In this document: positions 1-8,801 of the stretch, piece after piece
Numbering within the stretch: position 1 is the first letter of the stretch
How the letters are laid out: the number at the start of each line of letters is the position of its first letter
From: Rickettsia typhi
Lineage (GTDB): Bacteria > Pseudomonadota > Alphaproteobacteria > Rickettsiales > Deianiraeaceae
DNA length: 64,000 nt
Assembly (NCBI GenBank): GCA_945861725.1
Contig: CAMAVJ010000001.1
Location: forward strand, 62,001 to 126,000
Direction: 5' to 3'
Made by a program: the position numbers and the translations under genes
Notes under the pieces: generated by a model
The model's input: the letters and a program-made list of their open reading frames with translations, nothing else
The model's database searches: none
What the model was told of the DNA's origin: nothing

Positions 1-30
1 ATTAAAACAATATCTCTTCCAAAATAAAAT

Positions 31-642
31 ATGCACACGAATTTAACCGCAGATTTAATCAATAAAATTGACTGGACAAAGTGCAATGAACTTGTACCTA
101 CTATTATTCAAAATGTGAAAACTTTAGAAGTTCTTATGCTTGGCTTTATGAATAAGGAAGCAATAATTTTGACACAAGAAACAGGAAATATCCACTTTTT
201 TTCACGCACAAAAAACAGAATTTGGATGAAAGGTGAGGAATCTGGAAATATTTTAAAAATGCACGAAATGAAGCTTGATTGTGATAACGATACAATTCTA
301 GCATTGGTATCTCCAGTTGGGAATACTTGCCACTTGGAAACAAAATCATGTTTTAACGCAGACACAAATTTTTTGAGCAAGCTCGAAAGCATTATTGCCG
401 AACGAACTGCAAAAGAAGATGGAGATAGTTACATTTCAAAACTTATTTCGCACGGAATAAACAAAGTTGCACAAAAGGTTGGCGAAGAAGGTGTTGAAGT
501 TGCAATTGCCGTAATCAATGAAAGTAATGAGTTACTTTTAGAAGAATCTGCAGATTTAATTTTTCACCTAATAATCGCCCTCAACTTAAGAGGTTTAAGT
601 ATTTTTGATACAATTGATATTTTAAAAAATAGAAACAAATAA
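31..642 (+). CDS. hisI: Bifunctional phosphoribosyl-AMP cyclohydrolase / phosphoribosyl-ATP pyrophosphatase
   Basis: This 203-residue protein joins the two enzymes that remove pyrophosphate from phosphoribosyl-ATP and open the adenine ring, early steps of histidine synthesis. Residues ~20-110 are the cyclohydrolase: FFSRTKNRIWMKGEESGN, the metal-site DCDNDT and the zinc-type GNTCH...SCF stretch. Residues ~116-200 are the pyrophosphatase, with GEEGVE and ESADLIFHL. Length and domain order match HisIE fusions. Alphaproteobacteria usually keep hisI and hisE separate, so the fusion may have been acquired (inference). No other his gene is in the window. It starts at the first ATG after a short AT-rich leader. 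Confidence 0.95.
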   Translation: MHTNLTADLINKIDWTKCNELVPTIIQNVKTLEVLMLGFMNKEAIILTQETGNIHFFSRTKNRIWMKGEESGNILKMHEMKLDCDNDTILALVSPVGNTCHLETKSCFNADTNFLSKLESIIAERTAKEDGDSYISKLISHGINKVAQKVGEEGVEVAIAVINESNELLLEESADLIFHLIIALNLRGLSIFDTIDILKNRNK

Positions 643-714
643 CCAAGGCTATTACAAAATTTTCTTGCAAAAATAAATCGTAGTGTTGCAATAGATTATT
701 ATTATATAATAGAT

Positions 715-1560
715 ATGGGTCTTTTAAAAAGCGTAAAATCTTTATTCAAAAAAGAAGTCGACAAAGAAAAACTCGAAAATCTTAAAGAACTACTACTAAC
801 ATACGATGTATCATATACAACTGCGACATTTCTCATAGAAAAAATAAAAAAAAGCAAAGAAATAACCACCGACTTACAAAGGGAAATCGAAAAAATTCTT
901 AAAGAAGCTGAAACACAATTTGAATTTAAGTCAACACAAGTCGGAAAACCATTCGTAATTTTTATGTATGGAGTTAACGGTTCTGGCAAAACAACCACAA
1001 TTCTTAAACTTGCCAACTTATTACAAAAGCAAGGGCAAAAAGTTCTTGTTGCCGCTTGCGATACATTCCGCTCTGCAGCTGCTGACCAACTCCAAACAGC
1101 GCTTTCTGAAATTGCCTGCCCCATAATTCGCACAGATTCCGATAAAACTGAACCAGCAGCACTCGCTTTTAATGCTTGTAGAAGAACAATTGACGAAAAC
1201 TTTGATGTTTTAATAATTGATACAGCAGGCAGACTACATACAAACACAAACTTAATGGCGGAACTTGTCAAAATTCATAAAGTTACCTTAAAAAGCCTTC
1301 CGGAATCGGAATATGCTAATATTGCAATTATGGATGCAACAATCGGACAAAACTCCATTTCACAAATAACCAAATTTGATGAAATCATTCCAATTTCTGG
1401 CGTAATTATTACAAAACTCGATACCTCTGCCAAAGGTGGTGCATTAATTTCTGTAATCCATGAAATGAAAAAGAAGGTTTATTTTACATGTTTTGGTTCC
1501 AAAAAAGAAGATATTAAGCAATTTAATTCAAGCCAATTCGTCAAAGAATTTTTGGAGTGA
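715..1560 (+). CDS. ftsY: Signal recognition particle receptor FtsY
   Basis: FtsY is the membrane-associated SRP GTPase that docks ribosome-nascent chain complexes at the translocon. The 281 residues are essentially the NG domain: a helical N region (~1-75), G1 GVNGSGKT (86-93), DTFRSAAADQL (116-126), DTAGR (169-173) and TKLDTSAKGG (233-242). The long acidic A domain of enterobacterial FtsY is absent, as in many alphaproteobacteria. Its GTPase motifs are canonical, unlike those of the partner Ffh at 25104-26462. The start ATG at 715 gives the expected short basic helix at the N terminus. Confidence 0.96.
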   Translation: MGLLKSVKSLFKKEVDKEKLENLKELLLTYDVSYTTATFLIEKIKKSKEITTDLQREIEKILKEAETQFEFKSTQVGKPFVIFMYGVNGSGKTTTILKLANLLQKQGQKVLVAACDTFRSAAADQLQTALSEIACPIIRTDSDKTEPAALAFNACRRTIDENFDVLIIDTAGRLHTNTNLMAELVKIHKVTLKSLPESEYANIAIMDATIGQNSISQITKFDEIIPISGVIITKLDTSAKGGALISVIHEMKKKVYFTCFGSKKEDIKQFNSSQFVKEFLE

Positions 1561-1582
1561 GAAGTGCTACTCAAAACTTTCC

Positions 1583-1597
1583 CTTGCATTTAAAAAA
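1583..1597 (+). repeat. 15-bp direct repeat left of the first restriction-modification pair
   Basis: CTTGCATTTAAAAAA occurs here and again at 3076-3090, exactly bracketing the methyltransferase-endonuclease pair. It could be an insertion scar, or simply a shared TTGCAT-type -35 region, since a similar ACTTGCATTT lies upstream of leuD near 45270. The sequence alone does not separate these explanations. Confidence 0.5.
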
Positions 1598-1633
1598 CTA
1601 TTAATCATTAAGGATGCATTAAGGAATTGAAAG

Positions 1634-2335
1634 ATGACTGTTGCAAATGATATAACAAATCTCACACAACACAGCTTGCATTTTGATTCTCCAAACAAAG
1701 ACATTTCACATCTCTTGAATAAAAATCTTAAAATGAACGGGCTTGACTTACTCAATCTCATTTCGAAAAACACTATCAAAGCTTGTTTTTTTGACCCTCA
1801 ATATCGTGGAATTCTTGATAAACTCGGTTACGGAAATGAGGGTAAAAGTCGCGAAACAAGGCGGTGTGCTTTACAGCAAATGACAGAAGAAATAATTATT
1901 GAATTTTTACAAAATATTTCGAGAGTTCTTACCCCTTCAGGACATTTATTCCTATGGATCGATAAATTCCATCTGTGTGAGGGTGTTTCTCATTGGTTTG
2001 CAAACACGGAATTTTCAATTGTAGATTTAATTACTTGGGAAAAACCACGCATTGGGATGGGCTACCGCACACGAAGGAAAAGCGAATATTTGATGGTGTT
2101 ACAAAAAAAACCAAACAGAGCAAAAGGCGTGTGGACGGTACACAACATTCCCGACGTTATGCAGGAATCTGTTGATACCAAAACACATCCTCATTCAAAG
2201 CCAATCACATTGCAGCAACGACTTATCGAGGCAGTTTCAAACGAAGGCGACATCATTCTTGACCCTGCAATGGGTTCCGGTTCAGTTTTGAGTGCGTGTC
2301 AGAATATAAAAAGAGAGTTTATTGTATACAATTAA
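1634..2335 (+). CDS. Type II DNA methyltransferase (beta-class, N6-adenine or N4-cytosine)
   Basis: This 233-residue modification enzyme is paired with the endonuclease starting 1 bp after its stop. The catalytic motif DPQY (54-57) precedes the SAM-binding motif DPAMGSGS (~210-217), the circular order of beta-class amino-methyltransferases. An HSKP motif lies in front of the SAM region. DPQY replaces the commoner DPPY. The protein ends soon after the SAM motif, normal for small beta-class enzymes. The target sequence cannot be read from the protein. The pair sits between ftsY and pnp, is a little less AT-rich than its neighbours and is flanked by a 15-bp direct repeat, so horizontal acquisition is likely (inference). 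Confidence 0.88.
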   Translation: MTVANDITNLTQHSLHFDSPNKDISHLLNKNLKMNGLDLLNLISKNTIKACFFDPQYRGILDKLGYGNEGKSRETRRCALQQMTEEIIIEFLQNISRVLTPSGHLFLWIDKFHLCEGVSHWFANTEFSIVDLITWEKPRIGMGYRTRRKSEYLMVLQKKPNRAKGVWTVHNIPDVMQESVDTKTHPHSKPITLQQRLIEAVSNEGDIILDPAMGSGSVLSACQNIKREFIVYN

Positions 2336-2336
2336 T

Positions 2337-3056
2337 ATGACAAAAGTTGAAGCATTACTACAATTAATGAAAGATAACGGCGGATTAGCAAGTTGGCAAT
2401 TTATTTATAATAATTTAGAAAAGTATTATCCAAAAATAAAAGAATCCGAAGAATGGCAGGCTGGAGTTCGTGGAACACTATATAGAGAAATTCGCAGTGG
2501 TACGAATTTTAAGAAAGTTGGAATTGGTGTGTTTGGTCTCATTGACTACGATTCCAAAGTTATTGAGGAAGAAATAAAAAGCGACACAGTTCGAATGCAC
2601 TCATATATTCAAGGAGTGATGATTGAGCTTGGGAATTATGAAAAATACGATACATACTCACCAGATGCTTCTGCTATTTTTCAACAAAATATCAAGGTTG
2701 GTGAAATATCTTCAATGAAAGATGTTCCACAATTCTCATATCAAGCTATTGTTGACATTGCCAAAAGAATTGATGTCTTATATTTCAACACGACTGGCTA
2801 TCAATTTCCAAGAAGGGCGATTGAGATTGTAGACAGCATTGGCACATTGGAAAGTTCATTGAGTAGAGTATATCAATTAAAAGGATTTCAAGCAGATTTT
2901 GTTATTCTTACTCCTGAAAGATATGTTGAAAAGGTGCAGCGAACACTAAATAAAGAACCATATTCAATTGAGCGAGAAAGGTTCATTGTACGAAATTATG
3001 ATGAAGTCTTGAAATTTTATAAAGCAAAGGTTGAAGCGGAAAATCTTAAATTTTAA
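2337..3056 (+). CDS. Putative type II restriction endonuclease with N-terminal winged helix
   Basis: This 239-residue protein follows the methyltransferase by 1 bp and is probably its cognate nuclease. Residues 1-72 look like a HARE-type winged-helix DNA-binding domain (GLASWQFIYNNL...VGIGVFGLIDY). Residues ~100-200 resemble a PD-(D/E)XK core: RIDVLYF supplies Asp146, AIEIVDS supplies Glu163, then SSLSRVYQLKGFQADFVILTPE matches the late core strands of that family. The usual EVE...S is EIVDS here, so the lysine position is uncertain. A TTG at 2322 would add five residues, but ATG at 2337 directly after the upstream stop is preferred. Confidence 0.78.
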   Translation: MTKVEALLQLMKDNGGLASWQFIYNNLEKYYPKIKESEEWQAGVRGTLYREIRSGTNFKKVGIGVFGLIDYDSKVIEEEIKSDTVRMHSYIQGVMIELGNYEKYDTYSPDASAIFQQNIKVGEISSMKDVPQFSYQAIVDIAKRIDVLYFNTTGYQFPRRAIEIVDSIGTLESSLSRVYQLKGFQADFVILTPERYVEKVQRTLNKEPYSIERERFIVRNYDEVLKFYKAKVEAENLKF

Positions 3057-3075
3057 TCTTCCTAAAATAAATTCA

Positions 3076-3090
3076 CTTGCATTTAAAAAA
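3076..3090 (+). repeat. 15-bp direct repeat right of the first restriction-modification pair; possible pnp promoter
   Basis: This is the second copy of CTTGCATTTAAAAAA (first at 1583-1597). Read as a promoter it gives TTGCAT, 17 bp, TATATG, about 40 bp ahead of the pnp start, a reasonable sigma70-type arrangement. Confidence 0.5.
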
Positions 3091-3140
3091 AATTCAAATT
3101 ATATGTGACCAACCTAAAATAGTAAATAAAAATAAAAAAT

Positions 3141-5273
3141 ATGTTCAATATTACAAAAGAAACAATAAATTTCCACGGAAAGGAATTAACCCTTGAAACG
3201 GGAAAATTAGCAAGACAAGCCGACGGTGCCGTTATGGTAACATTTGGTAAAACTCAAGTTTTCTGCACAGTTTGTTACAAAAAAAATAAAGATTCCACAA
3301 GCGACTTCCTTCCATTAACTGTCGTTTATCAAGAAAAATTTTATTCAAACGGTAAAATCCCAGGTGGATTTCTTAAAAGAGAATCAAAACCATCGGACCG
3401 CGAAGTTCTAATTTCTCGCTTAATTGACCGCTCAATTCGTCCAATTTTTGAAGAATCATTTAACAGTGAAATTCAAGTAATTTGCACAGTTATGTCTTAC
3501 GAAGAAAATTCTTCAACAGATGTTCCAGCCCTTCTTGGAGCAATGGCCGCTTTGAAAATTTCAGGTGCACCAGTTGATGCAACAATTGCTGGTGTTAGAA
3601 TTGGTCTTTCTGAAAACGGATTTTATGTAAACAATTCACCAATTACGCCTGAAGATGAAAAACTTGATATTTTCGTCGCTGGTACTCGTAATTCAATTTT
3701 GATGGTTGAATCTGAAATTAAAGAACTTCCTGAAACGCAAGTGATTGAATCAATTGAGTTTGGTTTGAATGCAATAGGTGACTTAACAGATTTACTTGAA
3801 AAATTTACAAATTCTTCAAATGCCATTAATCCAAAAGAAAGATTTTCAATCGCAACAACTTGCACAAAGGCACTTTATGAATCTGTTAAATCGTTTATTT
3901 GGAACGATGTTAAGGCGGCATACTCAATCGTAGAAAAGCAAAAAAGAGTTACCGCACTTAAGGAAACTTCTGCAAAACTTGAAGTGGAATTCTTCAAAGA
4001 AGAAACAACAAGTCAAGAAAAGGCAACGATTTCAGATCTTTTCTACAAAATTGAAAAAGAGTTCGTTCGTAACAGAATTCTTGATGAAAAAGTTCGTATC
4101 GATGGTCGTTCTCTTGAACAAGTTCGCCCAATTGAAATTGAACTACAACCATTGACAATGACACACGGTTCTGCACTTTTCACACGCGGTGAAACTCAAG
4201 CATTAGCGGTATTAACTCTTGGAAGTACAACTGACGAACAAATGCTAGATTCAATCGTTTCATTTACTAAAGATGACTTTATGCTTCATTATAACTTCCC
4301 AGGGTATTCCGTTGGTGAAGTTGCTCGTATGATGGGTGTTGGCAGAAGGGAAATTGGTCACGGAAATTTAGCTCGCAAAGCTATCGTGAACATTTTACCT
4401 TCAAAAAAAGTTTTCCCATACACAAAACGCATAGTTTCTGAAATTTTAGAATCAAATGGTTCTTCTTCAATGGCAACAGTTTGTGCAACATCACTTGTTC
4501 TTATGGCAGGTGGAGTTCCAACTAAAGGTGCTGTTTCTGGAATTGCAATGGGACTTGTTAAAGAAGGTGAAAGATTTGCCGTACTTTCAGATATTATGGG
4601 CGATGAAGATCACCTTGGAGATATGGATTTCAAAGTTGCTGGAACAAAAGATGGTCTGACTGCACTTCAAATGGACATTAAAATTATTGGTATTACAGTT
4701 GAAATTCTTCGCAATGCAATTAAACAAGCTGAAGCAGGAAGAGCTCATATTTTAGAAATAATGAACTCTGCAATTTCAACACCTTCACTTACAATGGCGG
4801 ACTCTGCTCCAAAAATTAAAACTTTCATCATCAAAAAAGACAGAATTCGCGGAGTTATCGGACAAGGTGGCTCAGTTATTAAAGACATCTGTGCAACTTC
4901 TGGTGCAACTGTTGAAATTTCAGATGATGGCACTGTTGCAATTTTCTCAAGCTCACAATCTGCAATTGACAAAGCCTACGAAATGGTGGGAAGAATTGCA
5001 TTTGATGTTGAAACTGGATCGATTCACAAAGGAAAGGTTGTTAAAGTTATCGAACACGGTGCAATTATTGAATTTTTCCACGGCAAAACAGGAATGGTTC
5101 ACATAAGTGAACTTTGCGATAGCAGAGTGGAATCCGTTTCTGATGTTGTTTCCGAAGGAAATTCGGTTTTTGTAAAAGTTCTTCATGATGATGGTCAAAG
5201 AATCAAACTTAGTATGAAATCTGTCGACCAAGAATCTGGGCAAGACATTGGTCATTTACTAACTCAGCGTTAA
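3141..5273 (+). CDS. pnp: Polyribonucleotide nucleotidyltransferase (PNPase)
   Basis: PNPase is the 3'-5' phosphorolytic exoribonuclease of the RNA degradosome. The 710 residues are full length: a first RNase PH core (FYSNGKIPGGFLKRESKPSD), a helical linker, a second catalytic RNase PH core (TRGETQALAVLTLGS, HYNFPGYSVGEVARMMG, SDIMGDEDHLGDMDFKVAG), a KH domain (~553-610, RGVIGQGGSVIKDI) and an S1 domain (~620-690, GKVVKVIEHGAIIEFF). rpsO, the usual upstream partner, is absent; the restriction-modification pair sits there instead. Confidence 0.98.
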   Translation: MFNITKETINFHGKELTLETGKLARQADGAVMVTFGKTQVFCTVCYKKNKDSTSDFLPLTVVYQEKFYSNGKIPGGFLKRESKPSDREVLISRLIDRSIRPIFEESFNSEIQVICTVMSYEENSSTDVPALLGAMAALKISGAPVDATIAGVRIGLSENGFYVNNSPITPEDEKLDIFVAGTRNSILMVESEIKELPETQVIESIEFGLNAIGDLTDLLEKFTNSSNAINPKERFSIATTCTKALYESVKSFIWNDVKAAYSIVEKQKRVTALKETSAKLEVEFFKEETTSQEKATISDLFYKIEKEFVRNRILDEKVRIDGRSLEQVRPIEIELQPLTMTHGSALFTRGETQALAVLTLGSTTDEQMLDSIVSFTKDDFMLHYNFPGYSVGEVARMMGVGRREIGHGNLARKAIVNILPSKKVFPYTKRIVSEILESNGSSSMATVCATSLVLMAGGVPTKGAVSGIAMGLVKEGERFAVLSDIMGDEDHLGDMDFKVAGTKDGLTALQMDIKIIGITVEILRNAIKQAEAGRAHILEIMNSAISTPSLTMADSAPKIKTFIIKKDRIRGVIGQGGSVIKDICATSGATVEISDDGTVAIFSSSQSAIDKAYEMVGRIAFDVETGSIHKGKVVKVIEHGAIIEFFHGKTGMVHISELCDSRVESVSDVVSEGNSVFVKVLHDDGQRIKLSMKSVDQESGQDIGHLLTQR

Positions 5274-5288
5274 TTTTTTAGTTGAATA

Positions 5289-5885
5289 GTGAGGATTATT
5301 TTCGTATTTTTACTTCTGCCATTTTTGACGCTTGCCAAATCAAATCTGGATATCTCCCTCCCGCAGGAAAATCTTCGATCAAAAGAAGAATTGCTTGCAC
5401 CATTTGCGGGCGATATCCAGATTGGTAATTCAAATGCAAAAGTCAAAGTTGTAATTTTTGACTCCTATTCATGCCATCACTGTGCAAAACTTTACAACGA
5501 AGTATTTCCAGTGCTTGAAAAAAAATATATCAAAACTGGTAAAATAGCATTTATTCATAAAGAATTCCCGCTCGATAAACTTGCACTCTTTGCAAGTAAG
5601 GTTGTTCATTGTAGCAAAAATCCGCAAAAAACTATGAACGAAATTTACTCAAAACAGGAAAATTTTCTCACACAAAATTACGAAGAAAAGCTTCTTTTAA
5701 TTAATGGAATTGACAAAACTTGTGTACAAAATTTTGACGAAAAAACCATTACAAAGCCCGCATATGAATATTCAAAGGTCCTGAAAATTCATAGTACTCC
5801 AACAATTTATATAAATGGCGAAATTCTTTCCAAAAAAGGATTAAAATATTTCATCGCAAAGATTGAAGAAGACCTGAAAAAATAA
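5289..5885 (+). CDS. DsbA-like thiol:disulfide oxidoreductase, exported
   Basis: This 198-residue periplasmic thioredoxin-fold protein probably makes or rearranges disulfides in envelope proteins. It has a signal peptide (residues 1-16, ending LTLA), an active-site CHHC at 62-65 in the DsbA-type SYSCHHCAKLYNEV, an inserted helical domain and the cis-proline loop STPTIYING (~168-176). The start is the GTG at 5289: there is a stop just upstream in frame and no ATG that keeps the signal peptide. It lies 15 bp after pnp and may be read through from it. Confidence 0.88.
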   Translation: MRIIFVFLLLPFLTLAKSNLDISLPQENLRSKEELLAPFAGDIQIGNSNAKVKVVIFDSYSCHHCAKLYNEVFPVLEKKYIKTGKIAFIHKEFPLDKLALFASKVVHCSKNPQKTMNEIYSKQENFLTQNYEEKLLLINGIDKTCVQNFDEKTITKPAYEYSKVLKIHSTPTIYINGEILSKKGLKYFIAKIEEDLKK

Positions 5886-5943
5886 TCCTTGACAATTAAT
5901 TTCATAAACTTACTTGAAGGAAATTAAACAATTTTTTTAAAAA

Positions 5944-6138
5944 ATGCCAAAGTTGAAAACAAAATCCAGTGCAAAAAAGCGTTTTAAATTTAGCGCTACT
6001 GGCCTTGTAATTCGTTACGCAGCAAAACGCCGTCACAACCAAGGAAATAGATCGAAAAAAGCACTGAGGTCAAGTAAAGGTCCAATAACTTGTAAGCCCG
6101 AAGTTGCTAAAATCATTAAAAAATATTTTTTTAATTAA
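5944..6138 (+). CDS. rpmI: 50S ribosomal protein bL35
   Basis: A 64-residue, strongly basic protein with the bL35 signature MPKLKTKSSAKKRFKFSATG and a lysine-rich C terminus. It binds 23S rRNA in the large subunit. It precedes rplT by 6 bp, the conserved rpmI-rplT pairing. infC, normally upstream, is not present. A TTGACA box near 5890 may drive the pair. Confidence 0.97.
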   Translation: MPKLKTKSSAKKRFKFSATGLVIRYAAKRRHNQGNRSKKALRSSKGPITCKPEVAKIIKKYFFN

Positions 6139-6144
6139 TAACCT

Positions 6145-6501
6145 ATGTCAAGAGTAAAAAGAGGTGTAACCTCACACAGAAGGCACAAAAAAGTCCTAGA
6201 TCAAACCAAAGGTTTTCGTGGTCGTGCAAAGTCATGTTTCAGAATTGCAATCCGTAGACTTCAAAAAGCTTGGGAATACGCTTATGTTGGTAGAAAAATT
6301 AAAAAAAGAGATTACAGATCTCTTTGGATCCAAAGGATCAACGCCGCAGTTCGTATGCATGGTTTAAAATACTCAACATTTATGAATGGTCTTAAAAAAT
6401 CTGGAATTCTTCTTGATAGAAAAATTCTTGCTGATTTGGCTCTCAACAATGAATCAGAATTTCTGAAAATTGTTGAAGCTGCTAAGAAACACATTGCTTA
6501 A
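6145..6501 (+). CDS. rplT: 50S ribosomal protein bL20
   Basis: This 118-residue protein is bL20, an early 23S rRNA assembly factor. Seen motifs are [20 protein letters not shown], the basic helix [20 protein letters not shown] and the C-terminal globular part [19 protein letters not shown]. Full length for the family. It lies directly after rpmI. Confidence 0.98.
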   Translation: MSRVKRGVTSHRRHKKVLDQTKGFRGRAKSCFRIAIRRLQKAWEYAYVGRKIKKRDYRSLWIQRINAAVRMHGLKYSTFMNGLKKSGILLDRKILADLALNNESEFLKIVEAAKKHIA

Positions 6502-6504
6502 AAT

Positions 6505-7041
6505 ATGTTTCTTGCAGTTTTCGCACTTGCATTATATCTCATCTTCGTTTTTTTAGCGGTTTTTTCACAAAAAACTGCTATTTCTATCTACGGTTTTGCT
6601 ACAACATCAATACCATCGTTTTTTTTGTATTATACATACAACGCACCAGATGTTGCACTTACTGAAATAGCAATTGGATCATTCCTCACATTATTCCTAT
6701 TTTATCAAGTTCATATCCAAGCCACAAATCATCGTTCTATAAGTGTAAAGGTAAACATATATAAAAAAATGCACAATGCGATTGAAGCAATTCCTGTTGC
6801 AATCACTTGTATTATGATTTTCTTTCTGATGATATATATGGGTTATATTCTTGAAAGTATTTCAAACACAAGCGAATACTCAAAATATTATAACGAAAAT
6901 GCGTATAGTGAAACAGGTATTTCAAACACTGTGACGGCAATTCTAGCATCGTATCGTGCTTTTGATACACTTGGTGAAACACTTATTATCGCAGTTGCAA
7001 GTTTTGGCGTTGCAACAATTTTAAAACGCAAAACTATATAA
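6505..7041 (+). CDS. Mrp/Mbh-type antiporter subunit (MbhD-MbhE / MnhB-like fusion)
   Basis: A 178-residue integral membrane protein with about five transmembrane helices. The segment NAPDVALTEIAIG (46-58) is the hallmark of the DUF4040/MbhD domain of multisubunit Na+/H+ antiporters. The C-terminal NTVTAILASYRAFDTLGE (~138-155) is the MbhE/MnhB-like motif, so two small subunits are joined here. It starts 3 bp after rplT and must be co-transcribed with it. The only other Mrp-like gene in the window is the MrpD-like one at 29170-30621, so the complex is encoded piecemeal. It probably contributes to cation/proton exchange in the inner membrane (inference). Confidence 0.82.
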   Translation: MFLAVFALALYLIFVFLAVFSQKTAISIYGFATTSIPSFFLYYTYNAPDVALTEIAIGSFLTLFLFYQVHIQATNHRSISVKVNIYKKMHNAIEAIPVAITCIMIFFLMIYMGYILESISNTSEYSKYYNENAYSETGISNTVTAILASYRAFDTLGETLIIAVASFGVATILKRKTI

Positions 7042-7075
7042 ATAAATCACCAATTAACAGGTACAAACGCCAGTT

Positions 7076-8788
7076 CTAATCAGCGGAAATAGATCCAGAA
7101 GATTTTGTGAGTGCTTTATAAGTTGGTAGCTTAATATCTTTATTTACCAAAACCTTCACGCGAGTTCCTTGGTCAAGTGTAATTGTTGGTTGCGTGCTAA
7201 TCGCGTTTTTTGTCACGTCTGTAATGACTTGAGCAACGGATTTAGTGAATGCTTGCGTTGCGATGTTGACTGGATCTTGTATAACCGTCGCATTTCCAGT
7301 TGTACTACCAACCGTGACTGTTTGCGGGTTTGTGTTTGTAATAGCATTGGCAACGATTGTCGTTACGAGTGGAATCATGCTGAGTAACACAGTTGATGTA
7401 ATTCCACCAATATAATTGTTATCAACTTGACCAGAAATTCCAGAACGCCCAAATTGATCAGAAGCAAAGCTATCAATTGAAGCGGAGACATTGTCGGGAC
7501 GCATAATACGCGACCACTTTATTACAATTCTTCCTCCGGCATTTGGTCCATTACCAACGGCAGAAGTGGCAGCCGCACCGTATTCACCGTAAAGTCTCGT
7601 ACCTTTTGGAATTAAAATATTGCGTCCAACTTCGGCATAAACATCGCGTGTCACTATTGCACGAACTTGTCCAGATATTGAAGAATTTACAGCTGTTTCA
7701 AGTACGGCATCAATAATCCTTCCTTGGGAAATTACATTTTCAGGGTTTTGTATTCGCGTTGCAGAAATAACAGAGTTTTCGTTTTCTTTGTCAATATCAA
7801 GATCTGTATCTATGAAAATAAAATCGTGGCTACTGCCTTTCTTTTTTTGTTTGAAATCTACTTCTGAACCAGTAGCAAATTCTGTTATTAGGGATTTTTG
7901 TGCGTTACCATCCTTATTTGCAATGGGATCTCGTTTTTTTCTTTGTGTTCCTACTTCGGGGATTTCTTCGGCTTTTTTCGTCGAGTCATCTTTGTTGCGA
8001 ATCTTAATTTCCTCAATGTTAATATCAGCAGGTCGTTCTTTTAATTGTATTTTCATTTTCTCATCTGGAGTTTTAGGCTCGGGAATTTTTGGTATAAGGT
8101 CCGTATCTTCAGTTTTAATTTCTGGCATTTTTATGTCCAAACTTGGAAGCTGGATATCTGAAAGTACAACTTGTGATATTTCCTGTTTCTTTTTTTTGAC
8201 TGGGGGTGCGATGTCTCGCGTTTGATTTTCATCCGAAGAAGAAAGGCTGCTCATTTCGACAACTTCACTAACGATATTTGATTCAAGATTTTCTTGAGTC
8301 TTTATCTCCTTGGGTTTTTTACCACCAAAAATTAAAAAAAGTAAAAAACAAATTGCTATTATAAGGATTATCAGGTTTTTTGGCTCCTTTAATTTCTGAA
8401 TTATTGGGCTATTTCCGCCATCTCCACTATTTCCTCCAGAGGACTTGACTTTGGTAGAACGCTCTTTCTTTTGGGGTTGCTCCTGCTCATCTTCATCATC
8501 TTCTTCAAGGTCATCATCCATAACATCAAAATCTTGATCGATTTCATCTCCATGTTCATCATCCTCATATTCAATGTATTCATCGTCATTGTTGTCTTTG
8601 TGGTGCTTTTGGTTGTGACTGTCATGCGATACATCTTCAAATTCTTCGTTAAAGGCATTTTCATGTTCTTTTGAAGTATTTTGTGAATTAGAACTGGTTC
8701 CGGCATCAAAACCACCGGAACCCTCAAATTCTTTAAGAGCGTCTTCTAAAGCGTTGTTTATCGGCTTTTTTTTGTCATCGCTTGCCAT
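7076..8788 (-). CDS. virB10: Type IV secretion system protein VirB10
   Basis: VirB10 spans both membranes and forms the T4SS core channel with VirB7 and VirB9. In 570 residues I see a cytoplasmic tail (1-137), one transmembrane helix (138-156), a long charged periplasmic linker (~157-330) and a C-terminal TrbI/VirB10 beta-barrel domain (~345-565) with ISQGRIIDAVLETAVNSSIS, RNILIPKGTRLYGEYG and a hydrophobic antenna near IGGITSTVLLSMIPLV. The cytoplasmic tail is unusually long and very acidic at ~40-105. The gene starts 13 bp after glnA and is separate from virB8-virB9 at 46-47.5 kb. virB11 and virD4 are not in the window. Confidence 0.93.
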   Translation of the reverse strand: MASDDKKKPINNALEDALKEFEGSGGFDAGTSSNSQNTSKEHENAFNEEFEDVSHDSHNQKHHKDNNDDEYIEYEDDEHGDEIDQDFDVMDDDLEEDDEDEQEQPQKKERSTKVKSSGGNSGDGGNSPIIQKLKEPKNLIILIIAICFLLFLIFGGKKPKEIKTQENLESNIVSEVVEMSSLSSSDENQTRDIAPPVKKKKQEISQVVLSDIQLPSLDIKMPEIKTEDTDLIPKIPEPKTPDEKMKIQLKERPADINIEEIKIRNKDDSTKKAEEIPEVGTQRKKRDPIANKDGNAQKSLITEFATGSEVDFKQKKKGSSHDFIFIDTDLDIDKENENSVISATRIQNPENVISQGRIIDAVLETAVNSSISGQVRAIVTRDVYAEVGRNILIPKGTRLYGEYGAAATSAVGNGPNAGGRIVIKWSRIMRPDNVSASIDSFASDQFGRSGISGQVDNNYIGGITSTVLLSMIPLVTTIVANAITNTNPQTVTVGSTTGNATVIQDPVNIATQAFTKSVAQVITDVTKNAISTQPTITLDQGTRVKVLVNKDIKLPTYKALTKSSGSISAD

Positions 8789-8801
8789 TTACTATATATT
8801 T

